A DNA stretch of 64,000 nt from UBA6144 sp964399165 (GCA_964399165.1 CAYNPO010000002.1:161929-225928); one strand, 5' to 3'; numbered from the stretch's first letter, positions 26,219 to 34,571 are shown. Notes: generated from the letters alone by a model not told the origin. Program-made: numbers and translations.

Positions 26219-27342
26219 CAGACCTTCTTGACCTGGAGGCCGGGAAAGTAGTGCTGGAGGATATCGCGGTAGCCGTAACCACGGCGGGCGAGCTCGAAGG
26301 CTCCCAGCTGGCACATCCCCACCCCGTGACCGAAGCCTTCACCCTGCACGCGCACATGTGAACCATCGTCCACCACGCGGAAATAGTGGGAGGGGAAAAA
26401 GTCGCGTCCGGCGGCGTTACGCACCCAGGACTTACGCACGACCTTGAGCTGGTTTCCGTCGTAAAAGCGCAGCTCGGAGTTGGCGTTGGCGTCGTTGACC
26501 AGGGTCAGGGCGTCACCGGGAAACACGCGGGTGGGCCTGCCTTGGGCCGAAGACTTTGCGAGCAGGCGCGCGAAGGCGCCCTTCTCCCAGCGCTGGTCCC
26601 AGCCGCGCTTTCCATGACGGTGGCAGAACGGGCAGTCCACGCCGCGGTAGCCTTCCACGCTTCCGCTCCACACCTGGTCGGGCCGCAGCGTCTTGCCGCC
26701 GCACTTGGAGTGGAAGAATCCCGCCACGGGCCTGCCGTTGGGCCCCACCAGCACTTCGCCCTCGGTTCCCCGCGCGGCTTCGTCCGTGCGCGGGGTGGTG
26801 TCGAAAAAGCTGCCCGAGACCTGGTCCTTTTCCGAACTTTCCAGATGCCAGGGCAACTCGCCAGGAAGTTTTGCCAGAGCGTAGGATCGCGCGGCCACGG
26901 CCTGGGCCTTGAGGGCCTCCATGGGCCAATCGGCGCGCATCTCTTTGGCGAGCAGTGAACTGATGTAGGTTTCCATGGGCACGAGGTTGACCAGGTCACA
27001 CCCTTTCTGAGCGGCTTGGGCCCCCGCCACCAGGTGGAGTTCCCCGCGGTAACGGCGCTGCTCCCAACCCACCAGCCCCGTGGGCGAGGTGACGGCGGCG
27101 ATGAGCAGGGGACGCGAAGGCATGGCGACGCGGGAGCCGAGTCGGCAGTTGAAATTCACCGTTTGCCGGCCACGGAAAGTACGTTCGAGTTTCTTACCGG
27201 GCAAAGTCTGGCGCAAATCCGTGCCATGGACCACCACGTCCTTGAGGGATTTGCCGATCAACACCTTGATGTGGGGGGCGTTCGCCCCGTGGGCCGAGGT
27301 GAGGCACGCCACGAGGATGGCCAAACTTCCTGTAAAACGCAT
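26215..27342 (-). CDS. SpoIID/LytB-domain protein (putative lytic transglycosylase)
   Basis: 375 residues with a signal peptide (about 1-20). The SpoIID core is clear: ETYISSLLAKEMRADWPMEALKAQAVAARSYAL with catalytic-position Glu134, then FFHSKCGGKT and, near the C-terminus, GFGHGVGMCQLGAF. SpoIID enzymes cleave glycan strands that amidases have stripped of peptides. Here the next gene is such an amidase, overlapping by four bases. There is no sign of sporulation, so a role in septal or envelope peptidoglycan turnover is inferred. Confidence 0.92.
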   Translation of the reverse strand: MRFTGSLAILVACLTSAHGANAPHIKVLIGKSLKDVVVHGTDLRQTLPGKKLERTFRGRQTVNFNCRLGSRVAMPSRPLLIAAVTSPTGLVGWEQRRYRGELHLVAGAQAAQKGCDLVNLVPMETYISSLLAKEMRADWPMEALKAQAVAARSYALAKLPGELPWHLESSEKDQVSGSFFDTTPRTDEAARGTEGEVLVGPNGRPVAGFFHSKCGGKTLRPDQVWSGSVEGYRGVDCPFCHRHGKRGWDQRWEKGAFARLLAKSSAQGRPTRVFPGDALTLVNDANANSELRFYDGNQLKVVRKSWVRNAAGRDFFPSHYFRVVDDGSHVRVQGEGFGHGVGMCQLGAFELARRGYGYRDILQHYFPGLQVKKVW

Positions 27343-27430
27343 TTATTCCCGTTCCTTGGGATAAACTGACCATCCGATTCTACCCTCTCAAGGGCGCCGC
27401 GTTCAAGGGCGGCGTCGCCGAGCGCGAGGG

Positions 27431-28231
27431 TCAGGCTTTCCCCAACGCCTGCATGAGCTTCTGCATGTCGCCCCAGGTGGATTTCTTCATGTTGAGGTTG
27501 GTGGCGATGACGCCCGGATGAAAGAGTGGCACGACCTGGGTTTCCGAAGGGAAAGCGGAGAGGGGAAAGAATTTGCCGTGGATGGCGGCCAAGCGCTCGC
27601 GGGGGCCGAGGAAGGCGTGGCAAGCCTTGGCCCCCAGGGGTACCACGTAGCGAGGTGCGGTCCACCACACTTCCTCCCACAGCTCCTGTGGAGTCTTCTC
27701 CCCGCGTTCGTCTTTCAGAACCGCCAACACGTAGTCGGCGGGTTCCAGTTTCATGGCCTGGACCATCTTCTGGAAGAGCTCCGCCACGGGGGCCGTGAAG
27801 CAATGGAGAAACTCGTCTCGCACTGACCCACCCCCTTCCCAAGGCGTGGTGGAGAAGGACTCCCCCACGAACATCACGGAGGGGTGGGCGTTTTTACCGT
27901 CCCGCAGGGCCTTCCAGCGGTCCACGCCGGTTTTGGGGGCCTCCGCGGCCTCCCAGGCCACGCGGTCCGGATGAACAGGGGCGAATTCCCGCGTGCCGGG
28001 GTCGGTCTTGCGGGTGATTTCTCCTCCGGGGAATCGCAGGGCGGGGGTTTCGGCCAGACGCTCTTGGACGAACTGGGTGAAGGACTCCAGGACCAGCCCT
28101 TTTTCACTCAAATCGGCGCCCTCCACCTTCGTGGTGCCGGACTCGTCCCCAGCCGGGGGCAGCCCCACGTCCCCCATCAGGGCCTCGGCGAAGGTGCGGG
28201 GTGGCGGGGTCTTGCGGTCAAAAATTCCCAT
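27431..28231 (-). CDS. Uracil-DNA glycosylase superfamily protein
   Basis: 266 residues. A UDG-like core starts near residue 118 (VMFVGESFSTTPWEGGG) and ends with PLFHPGVIATNLNMKKSTW, matching the HPS/ATNxNxKxxTW region of family 4/5 enzymes. Only two cysteines occur, so the four-Cys iron-sulphur cluster of family 4 is absent. The N-terminal 110 residues are not recognisable. Uracil or related base excision is plausible but unproven. It is the first gene of the operon with SpoIID and amidase. Confidence 0.7.
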   Translation of the reverse strand: MGIFDRKTPPPRTFAEALMGDVGLPPAGDESGTTKVEGADLSEKGLVLESFTQFVQERLAETPALRFPGGEITRKTDPGTREFAPVHPDRVAWEAAEAPKTGVDRWKALRDGKNAHPSVMFVGESFSTTPWEGGGSVRDEFLHCFTAPVAELFQKMVQAMKLEPADYVLAVLKDERGEKTPQELWEEVWWTAPRYVVPLGAKACHAFLGPRERLAAIHGKFFPLSAFPSETQVVPLFHPGVIATNLNMKKSTWGDMQKLMQALGKA

Positions 28232-28343
28232 GGCCGCAATCTAGCGGCCCGGGAGCAATTTTCCCAGGGCCGGGAGGACCTGGGCCGTTCTTCAGGCGCG
28301 CCGGAGGACGCCGACAAGGAGGTCAGACCTACTGGGAGGCCAC

Positions 28344-28553
28344 ATGTCCGACACGGATTTCAAGTTCGAGCACTTCGAGGAGTACTACGGGGGCGTCGAA
28401 CAAGTGAAGAAAACCATCGACGAGTGTCGCGTGTGCGGCTCGAAACTCCTGCTCTCTCACATGCCCGACTACAAGAACTTGCTGGTGCAGGAAACCGCCC
28501 GGTGCATGGACTGTGGCTGCGGCAACCGCAAGGTCATCCACGTCCTCAATTAG
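28344..28553 (+). CDS. Small zinc-ribbon protein
   Basis: 69 residues with CRVC at 28-31 and CMDCGC at 54-59, the four-Cys arrangement of a small zinc ribbon. GGAGGCCAC precedes the ATG. The stop overlaps the convergent uvrC stop by four bases. No family name can be given; binding to nucleic acid or protein is possible. Confidence 0.7.
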   Translation: MSDTDFKFEHFEEYYGGVEQVKKTIDECRVCGSKLLLSHMPDYKNLLVQETARCMDCGCGNRKVIHVLN

Positions 28554-30451
28554 TCCCGCCGGCCCTCTTCCTCCCCTTCCACTTCCTGCTGGAGATGGTC
28601 CCACACCAGGCGCGCCTGATGGTTGGGGATACCCAGCAGGCGTTCGATCTCCGACGGTGACATGGCCCGCAGGGCCTCCTTGGACATGGTGAGGTTCTTG
28701 AGGATCGCCTGCTTGGACTTGAACCATAGGCCCTCGATCTCGTCGAGCCAGGTGCCTAGGAAGCGCTTGGTTTCCGCCTTATGGTGGAGCCGCCGCGAGA
28801 AGCGGTGGGCCTCATCGCGTAGGGAAACGATGATGCGAAAGAGCGGTGGGCATTTGCCCAGCACGTAGGGGTCCTTGCGCCCGGGGATCACCAGGCGCTC
28901 CTCGCTCTTAGTGCTCTCCGCGCTCTTGAAGTCGCCGGTGAGGTCCCGGGCCTTGGCGATGCCCACCACCGGCACTTCCACGCCACGCTCGCGCAGCACC
29001 GCCAACACTGTGTTCACCTGGGCGGTGCCGCCGTCCACCACGATGACGTCGGGCCACTCGCCGTGCCCCGAGCGCCTCTCCAGCACCTCCCGCATCATGG
29101 CGAAGTCGTTGTTCCCTTCGGGAAGTTCCTGCAAGTGGTAGTGGCGGTACAAGGCCTTGTCGGGCTTGCCGTCATGGGAGGCCACCTGGGCGGCGGTGGG
29201 CGACTTACCCTGCCAGATGGCCACATCGTAGCACTCCAAGCTGCGGGGAAGTTCGCGCAGGTTGAGCAGTTCCTTGAGTTTCTTCAGCCCCACGAAGGCC
29301 GAGTCCAGGTTGGCGATGCGCACGCGCTGGGACTCCTCTGCGTGCTTGCGGCACATCTCGATCAAGGGCAAATAGGCGCGCTTGCGACCGTGCACCTTAG
29401 GCGGACGCTGGGTGCCCGCCAGCTGGACCAGGGCCTGCGCAAACGCCGACAAATGCTCTTCCTCCTCGGCGTCCACGATGATGGTTTGGGGCGCGACCTC
29501 GGCGGGGTCGGAGTAATACTGCAGCAGGAACACCCGCATCTCCTCCGGCAAATCCTCCTCCAGATCGCCCACCGGGAAGTGGAAATTCTTCTGCCCGATC
29601 AGCATCCCTCCCCGAACCATGTACAGACTGAAGTCGAATTCCTCTGTTCCTTGGTAGAAAGCCCACACGTCGGCGTCCCGCTCATCCTTGAGGGACTCGA
29701 CGTTTTGCCGGTAGGAATTCTCCAGGAAGGTCTCCAGCAAATCGAGATGGTCGCGGATGATAGCCGCCCGTTCGTACTCCTCGTTCTCGGCGTAGCTCTC
29801 CATGCGGGCGCGCAGCTCGGCCAGCGCCTTGCGCGCCTTCCCCTCCCCCTGAAACACGCCGGTGGCCAATGCCAGGTCACGGGCGTATGCCTCGCTGGTC
29901 ACCATCCCCACGCAGGGGGCGCTACACTGGTTCATCTGGTGCAGAAGGCAGGCGGTCTTGCGGCCGCGGAACTCGCTTAAGGGGCAGTCGCGCAGCATGA
30001 AGGACTTGGTCAGCACCCTCAGCACCATGGAAATGTTGGATCCCACCGGGAAGGGCCCGAACAGTTCACGGCCCTTACCCTTCTTCGGGCGGCGCACGTA
30101 CTCCAGGCGCGGGAAGGGTTCCTCGTGGTTCACCATGACCCAGGGGTAGCTTTTATCGTCCTTCAGGCGGATGTTGTACTTGGGGTTGTGCCGCTTGATG
30201 AGGTTGTTTTCGAGAACGTAAGACTCCACCTCCGAGCCAGTTAAAATGAACTCGAGGTCGTCGATGTGCTGGATCAAAAACTGCGTCTTGATGCTCTTCG
30301 CCGACTGGTCGAAGTACGACGTGACGCGTGAACGGAGTTTTTTGGCCTTCCCGACGTAAATGACTCGGCCATCCCGGTCCTTCATCAAGTAGCAACCGGA
30401 CTGCTGAGGGAGGGTTTTGGCCTTGTCGAGAAGCGTTGCGGTCTTCTCCAT
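28550..30451 (-). CDS. uvrC: Excinuclease ABC subunit C
   Basis: 633 residues. The N-terminal GIY-YIG nuclease domain is seen in GCYLMKDRDGRVIYVGKAKKLRSR, a UVR motif lies around residues 205-240, and the C-terminal RNase H-like endonuclease and (HhH)2 domain follow (VDGGTAQVNTVLAVL, and HHKAETKR). UvrC makes both incisions in nucleotide excision repair. It is flanked by two small zinc-ribbon genes, one convergent and one divergent. Confidence 0.97.
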   Translation of the reverse strand: MEKTATLLDKAKTLPQQSGCYLMKDRDGRVIYVGKAKKLRSRVTSYFDQSAKSIKTQFLIQHIDDLEFILTGSEVESYVLENNLIKRHNPKYNIRLKDDKSYPWVMVNHEEPFPRLEYVRRPKKGKGRELFGPFPVGSNISMVLRVLTKSFMLRDCPLSEFRGRKTACLLHQMNQCSAPCVGMVTSEAYARDLALATGVFQGEGKARKALAELRARMESYAENEEYERAAIIRDHLDLLETFLENSYRQNVESLKDERDADVWAFYQGTEEFDFSLYMVRGGMLIGQKNFHFPVGDLEEDLPEEMRVFLLQYYSDPAEVAPQTIIVDAEEEEHLSAFAQALVQLAGTQRPPKVHGRKRAYLPLIEMCRKHAEESQRVRIANLDSAFVGLKKLKELLNLRELPRSLECYDVAIWQGKSPTAAQVASHDGKPDKALYRHYHLQELPEGNNDFAMMREVLERRSGHGEWPDVIVVDGGTAQVNTVLAVLRERGVEVPVVGIAKARDLTGDFKSAESTKSEERLVIPGRKDPYVLGKCPPLFRIIVSLRDEAHRFSRRLHHKAETKRFLGTWLDEIEGLWFKSKQAILKNLTMSKEALRAMSPSEIERLLGIPNHQARLVWDHLQQEVEGEEEGRRD

Positions 30452-30465
30452 GGGGCGGTCGTTCC

Positions 30466-30495
30466 TTTACGGAGGGGAGGGGGGTGCGATATACT
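30466..30495 (+). promoter_or_regulatory. Promoter of the zinc-ribbon/Tudor gene
   Basis: TTTACG (30466-30471) and TATACT (30490-30495) with an 18-base spacer, 62 bp upstream of the ATG at 30557. Confidence 0.55.
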
Positions 30496-30556
30496 CCCAC
30501 GATACCGTTTACGCCGGACTCATTGTCCCCCGAAAGCCCGCAAAAGGAAACCTTGG

Positions 30557-30982
30557 ATGGCCTCCCAACAGATCACCACCGGTAAGGACGTCCTGTCCTA
30601 TTGCATGAAGTGCAAGCTCAACCTCTCCCACACCATCGTGGCCATGAAGGACGAAAAGAGCATCGCCAAGGTCCAATGCAACACCTGCAAGAGCACCCAC
30701 TCCTACAAGGACCCTTCCCTTTCCAACGCCAGCAAGACCCGCACCCGCAAAACCCCTTCCAGCAACACCAAGGTGGTTTCCATCTCCGATTTGTGGATGG
30801 AGAAGTTGAACAAGACCTCCGCCAAGTCCCAGGCCTACCAGATCGACCACAAGTACGGCATCGGCGACGTCATCGACCACACCAAGTTCGGCCCTGGCAT
30901 CGTTCAAGCGGTCAAGGACAACACCATCGAAGTGGTTTTCCGCCACGACATCAAGACCCTGGTCCACAACAAGTCCCTGTGA
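30557..30982 (+). CDS. Zinc-ribbon protein with UvrD/PcrA-type Tudor tail
   Basis: 141 residues. The N-terminus has C16-M-K-C19 and C41-N-T-C44, a four-Cys zinc ribbon. A charged Ser/Thr/Lys linker leads to about residues 98-141, YGIGDVIDHTKFGPGIVQAV then VVF and KTLV. This resembles the C-terminal Tudor-like domain of PcrA/UvrD helicases (GD-x-V-x-H-x-KFG-x-G), which binds RNA polymerase. AAAGGAAACCTTGG precedes the ATG. It is divergent from uvrC. A link between transcription and repair is inference. Confidence 0.65.
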   Translation: MASQQITTGKDVLSYCMKCKLNLSHTIVAMKDEKSIAKVQCNTCKSTHSYKDPSLSNASKTRTRKTPSSNTKVVSISDLWMEKLNKTSAKSQAYQIDHKYGIGDVIDHTKFGPGIVQAVKDNTIEVVFRHDIKTLVHNKSL

Positions 30983-31008
30983 GTTTTCCGACCACGCCAA
31001 AAAATAAA

Positions 31009-31034
31009 GGGCCCCGTAAGGGGCCCTTCTGTTT
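31009..31034 (+). terminator. Intrinsic terminator
   Basis: GGGCCCC (31009-31015), loop GTAA, GGGGCCC (31020-31026), then TTCTGTTTT. The A-rich left flank may let it serve the convergent gene as well. Confidence 0.8.
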
Positions 31035-31051
31035 TGTCCGTGTCGTTTGAC

Positions 31052-33187
31052 CTAGTAGAAACCGCCGCCCATGCTGCCACCGATGTTGAAACCGATGCCG
31101 CCGGAGAGGCCAAGCCCGCCACCCATGTTGAAGGGTGAGTAGCCGGGGCTGCCGAAGCCGCCGCCGTTCCAGCCGTTGCCGCCGAAGCCGCCATTGAAGC
31201 CGCCGTTCCAACCAGCGCCGCCCCAACCCGCGCCACCCCAGCCGCCGCCGCCCCAGCCGCCGCCGCCGGCATTCATTTGCTGATACATAGCCAGCTGACC
31301 CAGGGCCGCGCCCCCGGGGGCCGCGATGTTGTTGTTGCCCCAAGCGGTGATGGCCGGGTTGCCGTAGCCGCCGTTAAAGCCCCCGTTGAAGCCGCCATTG
31401 AAACCACCGGGGCCGAAGCCGCCGGGTCCATACAGGCCGCCTTGGCCGTAGATACCGCCTTGGGCGTAGGGCCAGCCAAGGGTACCGGAGCCGTAGACGT
31501 TGCCGCCGAGGCCAGGGATGCCTGAACACTGGCAGGGAGCGCTCACGCACATGCAAGAGCCGCCCGGACCGCCGCCGCCCCAAGGAGACATGCCGGGAAT
31601 TCCGGCATAGCCGCCGATGCTCGCACCCGCGTAGGGGCCCATGAGGCCGCCTAGGAAGCCAGGGGAGTAGCCGTTGTTCATGGCACCGCCAAGGAACGGG
31701 TTATACATCCCGCTCCCGCCGAGACCCGCGAAGTTATTGTAGATCCCGCTTCCGCCGCAACGGGCGGCCAAGAGCGCGGCTTCCTCGGTCGTCGGAATAG
31801 CACCTTGGTTGGCCTGGACGAAGTTGTAGTACTGCTGCTGGCGCACGGTGCCCGCGTCCAGGCAGTCCTGGTTCATCATGTAGTTCCCGTAAGCGCCCAC
31901 AGCCGTGCCGACCACGCCGAGCAAGCTGCTTCCGAGCATGCCCCACATCTGGGAGCGGCCGGCGGAGGCGATACCTGAGCCGATGCTCATGTTGTAGCGG
32001 GAGTGGCCGCTTTCGAAGGCGGACACACAACGCTGGGTACAGTCGCTGCAGTCGCGGATCTGGTAGCAGTCCTCGCGGCGGGTGATGATCAAATCACGAC
32101 CGCCATCGCGACCATCGCGGTCGTCACTGCGACGCTCACGGCAGCGGCGCTCGTTGCCGCCATATTCACAGTCACGCATGCGCCAGAGGGCGCCGTTCAC
32201 GTAGATGTTGCCGGTGCGCCGGTCATATCTGCAGTTCTCAACCAAGCGGCGCCCACCGCGAGCCACGCAGAAGCGGGGCACGAGGATCTCGTCGCCGTCG
32301 ATCACGATGCGGACGAGGTCGTCGTCGCTGTCGCGGTCACTGCGATCGCGGTCATTGTCGCGGTCGCTGCGGTCGCGGTCATTATCCCGGTCACTGCGGT
32401 CGCGGTCATTATCCCGGTCGCTACGGCGGTCGTTGTCCCGGTCGCCACGGCGGTCGTTATCCCGGTCGCCACGGCCTTCGGTACCTAGGCTAATGCCCAC
32501 CACGCGGCTGCCTCGGCCGGAGCCATCGCCTACGGGACTGCCATCACTGTAAGTGGCGTCGGGGAAGTGGCGGCGAATGCAGCGAACGCAACGACGGCAC
32601 TCTTCGCCGCTGCAGCGCTGGAGCCACAAGAAACCTTGGCGTTGGCCCTCGCGGCACTCGTTGATACAGTGGCCGCGTGGGTTGATGCGGCGGTTGAGCA
32701 AGTCGGAAACGATTTCATACTCGGCCCGGGTACCGCCTTCGAAGCCGCCGTTACCACGGCCATCGCCGCGGCCATCGCCATCACGACGACCATCACCACC
32801 GTCATCGCGACCGCCGGGACCGACAGGGCCTTGGGGGGCGCCGCCGGTCTGGCCACCGCGGGTGATGCGTTCAAATTCTTCGATGCTCATGCAGCGGGAA
32901 ACGGAAACGACGTTGGCCGCCGCGGGGGCGAGTTGGCGAGCCTGGGCAGCGGTCAGTTCGGCGCCGGTAGTGGAGTTCTTACAGGAAATCACCCAACACA
33001 TTTGGGTAGCCGTGGGGGCCAAAGGTTCCACCTCGTATTCGAAGCCAGGGAAGTTGCGGCACAGCCTCAACCCTTCTTCGCGGTACGCCTCCTGCTGGGC
33101 CGGCGTCATCTCCACGGTGGCCTTGGCTAGGCCCGGCAGCATGGCCGCCGCGAGGAGGAGGAAGGAAGCAAGAGAGAACTTACCCAT
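31052..33187 (-). CDS. Large Gly-rich exported protein with Asp/Arg repeats
   Basis: 711 residues from ATG 33187 (GGGTAGGT upstream). A signal peptide (MGKFSLASFLLLAAAMLPGLAKA) leads to a Cys-containing N-domain (about 24-120), a Gly/Asp/Arg stretch, and a second Cys-rich domain (about 165-220). A tandem D-R-D-N/D-R-S repeat (about 235-290), a third domain, and then from about residue 420 a long Gly/Asn/Tyr/Phe/Trp-rich tail ending GGGFY follow. The tail has GGFNGG and GGWGG repeats and a cysteine cluster CMCVSAPCQC. I infer a surface or outer-membrane-associated structural protein; function unknown. Confidence 0.65.
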   Translation of the reverse strand: MGKFSLASFLLLAAAMLPGLAKATVEMTPAQQEAYREEGLRLCRNFPGFEYEVEPLAPTATQMCWVISCKNSTTGAELTAAQARQLAPAAANVVSVSRCMSIEEFERITRGGQTGGAPQGPVGPGGRDDGGDGRRDGDGRGDGRGNGGFEGGTRAEYEIVSDLLNRRINPRGHCINECREGQRQGFLWLQRCSGEECRRCVRCIRRHFPDATYSDGSPVGDGSGRGSRVVGISLGTEGRGDRDNDRRGDRDNDRRSDRDNDRDRSDRDNDRDRSDRDNDRDRSDRDSDDDLVRIVIDGDEILVPRFCVARGGRRLVENCRYDRRTGNIYVNGALWRMRDCEYGGNERRCRERRSDDRDGRDGGRDLIITRREDCYQIRDCSDCTQRCVSAFESGHSRYNMSIGSGIASAGRSQMWGMLGSSLLGVVGTAVGAYGNYMMNQDCLDAGTVRQQQYYNFVQANQGAIPTTEEAALLAARCGGSGIYNNFAGLGGSGMYNPFLGGAMNNGYSPGFLGGLMGPYAGASIGGYAGIPGMSPWGGGGPGGSCMCVSAPCQCSGIPGLGGNVYGSGTLGWPYAQGGIYGQGGLYGPGGFGPGGFNGGFNGGFNGGYGNPAITAWGNNNIAAPGGAALGQLAMYQQMNAGGGGWGGGGWGGAGWGGAGWNGGFNGGFGGNGWNGGGFGSPGYSPFNMGGGLGLSGGIGFNIGGSMGGGFY
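32322..32476. repeat. Asp/Arg-encoding tandem repeat
   Basis: Short units of about 18-24 bp encoding D-R-D-N-D-R and D-R-S-D-R recur through this stretch inside the Gly-rich protein gene. Copies differ at several synonymous positions, so the array is not fresh. Confidence 0.75.
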
Positions 33188-33376
33188 ATGACCTACCCGA
33201 TGATGTAAGCGAGCCTCCAAGGCCCACCAGTCCAATTACAGTCTAGCATTCGACGGAAGGGCGCCCGTTACGGGGCAAAATAGTCCCTTCCCATCGCCCT
33301 TCTTCGGAAGGATCGGCCCAAGACTTTAATTTCACGGTTTTTCAGCCCGCAATTCTTCCTTTAAGATCGGGAAATC
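33188..33376. other. Divergent intergenic region
   Basis: 189 bp between the Gly-rich protein gene and the membrane-anchored gene at 33377. The plus-strand end is AT-rich (TTTAATTTC, TTCCTTTAAG), suggesting a promoter, but no good box pair is evident. Confidence 0.35.
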
Positions 33377-33952
33377 ATGGAAGTCATTTGGCAACATGCG
33401 GGGGATTGGCTCATTCTCTTGGGCCTTTTGGGGGCGGGGGTGCTCACTCTCCGTGCCATCCGACGGGAAGCCTCCACTTTTAAGGATGCGTCCTTCCCCT
33501 ACGCCCTAAATGAACTGATCGTGCCCGTGCCGCGCTGGTGGACCTGCACCCGCCAAGAGCCGCACCAGCTGCAATTCGAGCGCACGGACACCCGCTACGA
33601 TTGGTACGCGCGCTTCCAGTGGGTCCCTGAAATCCAGGAGCGTCCCCTGCATGAGATTTTGGCCCAGAAGGTGGAAGCGGACGAGCTCGACTACGACAAA
33701 GAGGACGTGGCCATCACCACCGACCCACGCGTGCTTTTTCGCCACGAATCCGCGCGGACGCGCTTCACCGAAGCGCTGCGAGTGGAGGGCAAGGCCAGCC
33801 AACGGATCGAAGAGCGCATCTATCTTGACCTCTACCTATTCCGCTGCCCGGGCTCAGGTGGGTACTTCCTTTGCGAGAGCCGCAGCTCCGTTTTGAACGG
33901 CATGGTGGAAGGACCGTTCTTCGAAGAGGCTCTCCTAGAGGCAACCTGCTGA
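33377..33952 (+). CDS. Membrane-anchored hypothetical protein
   Basis: 191 residues with one N-terminal membrane segment (about 9-27) and a soluble domain rich in Trp, Arg and acidic residues. No family recognised. It is transcribed alone, 66 bp before the toxin-antitoxin start codon. Confidence 0.6.
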   Translation: MEVIWQHAGDWLILLGLLGAGVLTLRAIRREASTFKDASFPYALNELIVPVPRWWTCTRQEPHQLQFERTDTRYDWYARFQWVPEIQERPLHEILAQKVEADELDYDKEDVAITTDPRVLFRHESARTRFTEALRVEGKASQRIEERIYLDLYLFRCPGSGGYFLCESRSSVLNGMVEGPFFEEALLEATC

Positions 33953-33966
33953 AACTACTATGTCCA

Positions 33967-34007
33967 TTGACTATTGGCACCATTTCTGGTACCAATGACG
34001 GTACCAG
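33967..34007 (+). promoter_or_regulatory. Promoter and operator of the toxin-antitoxin operon
   Basis: TTGACT (33967-33972) and TACCAA (33990-33995) are 17 bases apart. A perfect inverted repeat CTGGTACC (33986-33993) and GGTACCAG (34000-34007) with a 6-base spacer covers the -10 box and reaches the AGGAG ribosome site (34006-34010). A related half-site TGGCACCA lies just upstream. This fits autoregulation by the ribbon-helix-helix antitoxin. Confidence 0.7.
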
Positions 34008-34018
34008 GAGTGCATCAG

Positions 34019-34267
34019 ATGGGACGCCCTAGAATTGAAGGAATGGATGAGAAGATCATCGCGTCTTTCATCGAGAGAAAGATCTACGCCAATCAGCGCG
34101 AAGTGATTTCTTCGGCCCTTCGCGCGTTGGTAAAAGAACAAAAAATGAAAGAGGCGGCGGAACGCCAGAATCCCGAATACACCGACGCCACGTATGGGGC
34201 CCAGCTGGATGACGAGGAAGGAAATGCAGAGATGGGAAATTCACGTCGTCGCGCAACGGCACGCTAG
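34019..34267 (+). CDS. Ribbon-helix-helix antitoxin
   Basis: 82 residues from ATG 34019 (AGGAG eight bases upstream). The N-terminal part, RPRIEGMDEKIIASFIERKIYANQREVISSALRALVKEQK, has the beta-helix-helix pattern of CopG/ParD-type antitoxins. The acidic C-terminal tail (QLDDEEGNAE) is a plausible toxin-binding segment. It overlaps the toxin gene by 44 bp. It likely represses its own promoter through the inverted repeat upstream. Confidence 0.8.
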   Translation: MGRPRIEGMDEKIIASFIERKIYANQREVISSALRALVKEQKMKEAAERQNPEYTDATYGAQLDDEEGNAEMGNSRRRATAR

Positions 34268-34571
34268 GAAAGAACTCCAACCCGCCCAGCCCAACGATCC
34301 ATCCGAATATGACCGCATGTACGTGGTGGTGGCAGATCCCTTAGGTCCCACCGCCATCTGCTGCCCCATCCAGAATAGCCTCGCGGGAATCGGCATTACG
34401 GAGGTGGAGCTGGCAAAGGGCTACGCCCCTTGCATTACGAAAGACTGTAAAGTGGTGTGCCACAACATCTTCACGCTTCCCAAGAAGTTTTTCGTCAAAC
34501 GTGTGGGGTACGTGCGCCCCGCCGAGCAGGACAAAATCCAAACGGCGCTTATCGCGGTCTTTGATATGTGA
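34224..34571 (+). CDS. MazF/PemK-like toxin
   Basis: 115 residues from ATG 34224, with GAGGAAGG upstream. N-terminal QRWEIHVVAQ corresponds to the R-G-E-I-W-x-V start of MazF. The core reads YVVVADPLG then ICCPIQ, and the C-terminal CHNIFTLPKKFFVKRVGYV matches the MazF segment with D-Q-x-R-T and K-R-I-G. MazF toxins are sequence-specific endoribonucleases. Divergence is considerable, so the activity is a prediction. Cotranscribed with the antitoxin. Confidence 0.75.
   Translation: MQRWEIHVVAQRHARKELQPAQPNDPSEYDRMYVVVADPLGPTAICCPIQNSLAGIGITEVELAKGYAPCITKDCKVVCHNIFTLPKKFFVKRVGYVRPAEQDKIQTALIAVFDM

Noticed and set aside
32322..32476. Possible CRISPR array
   Set aside because: The repeats are short, lie in a coding frame for Asp/Arg and have no unique spacers.
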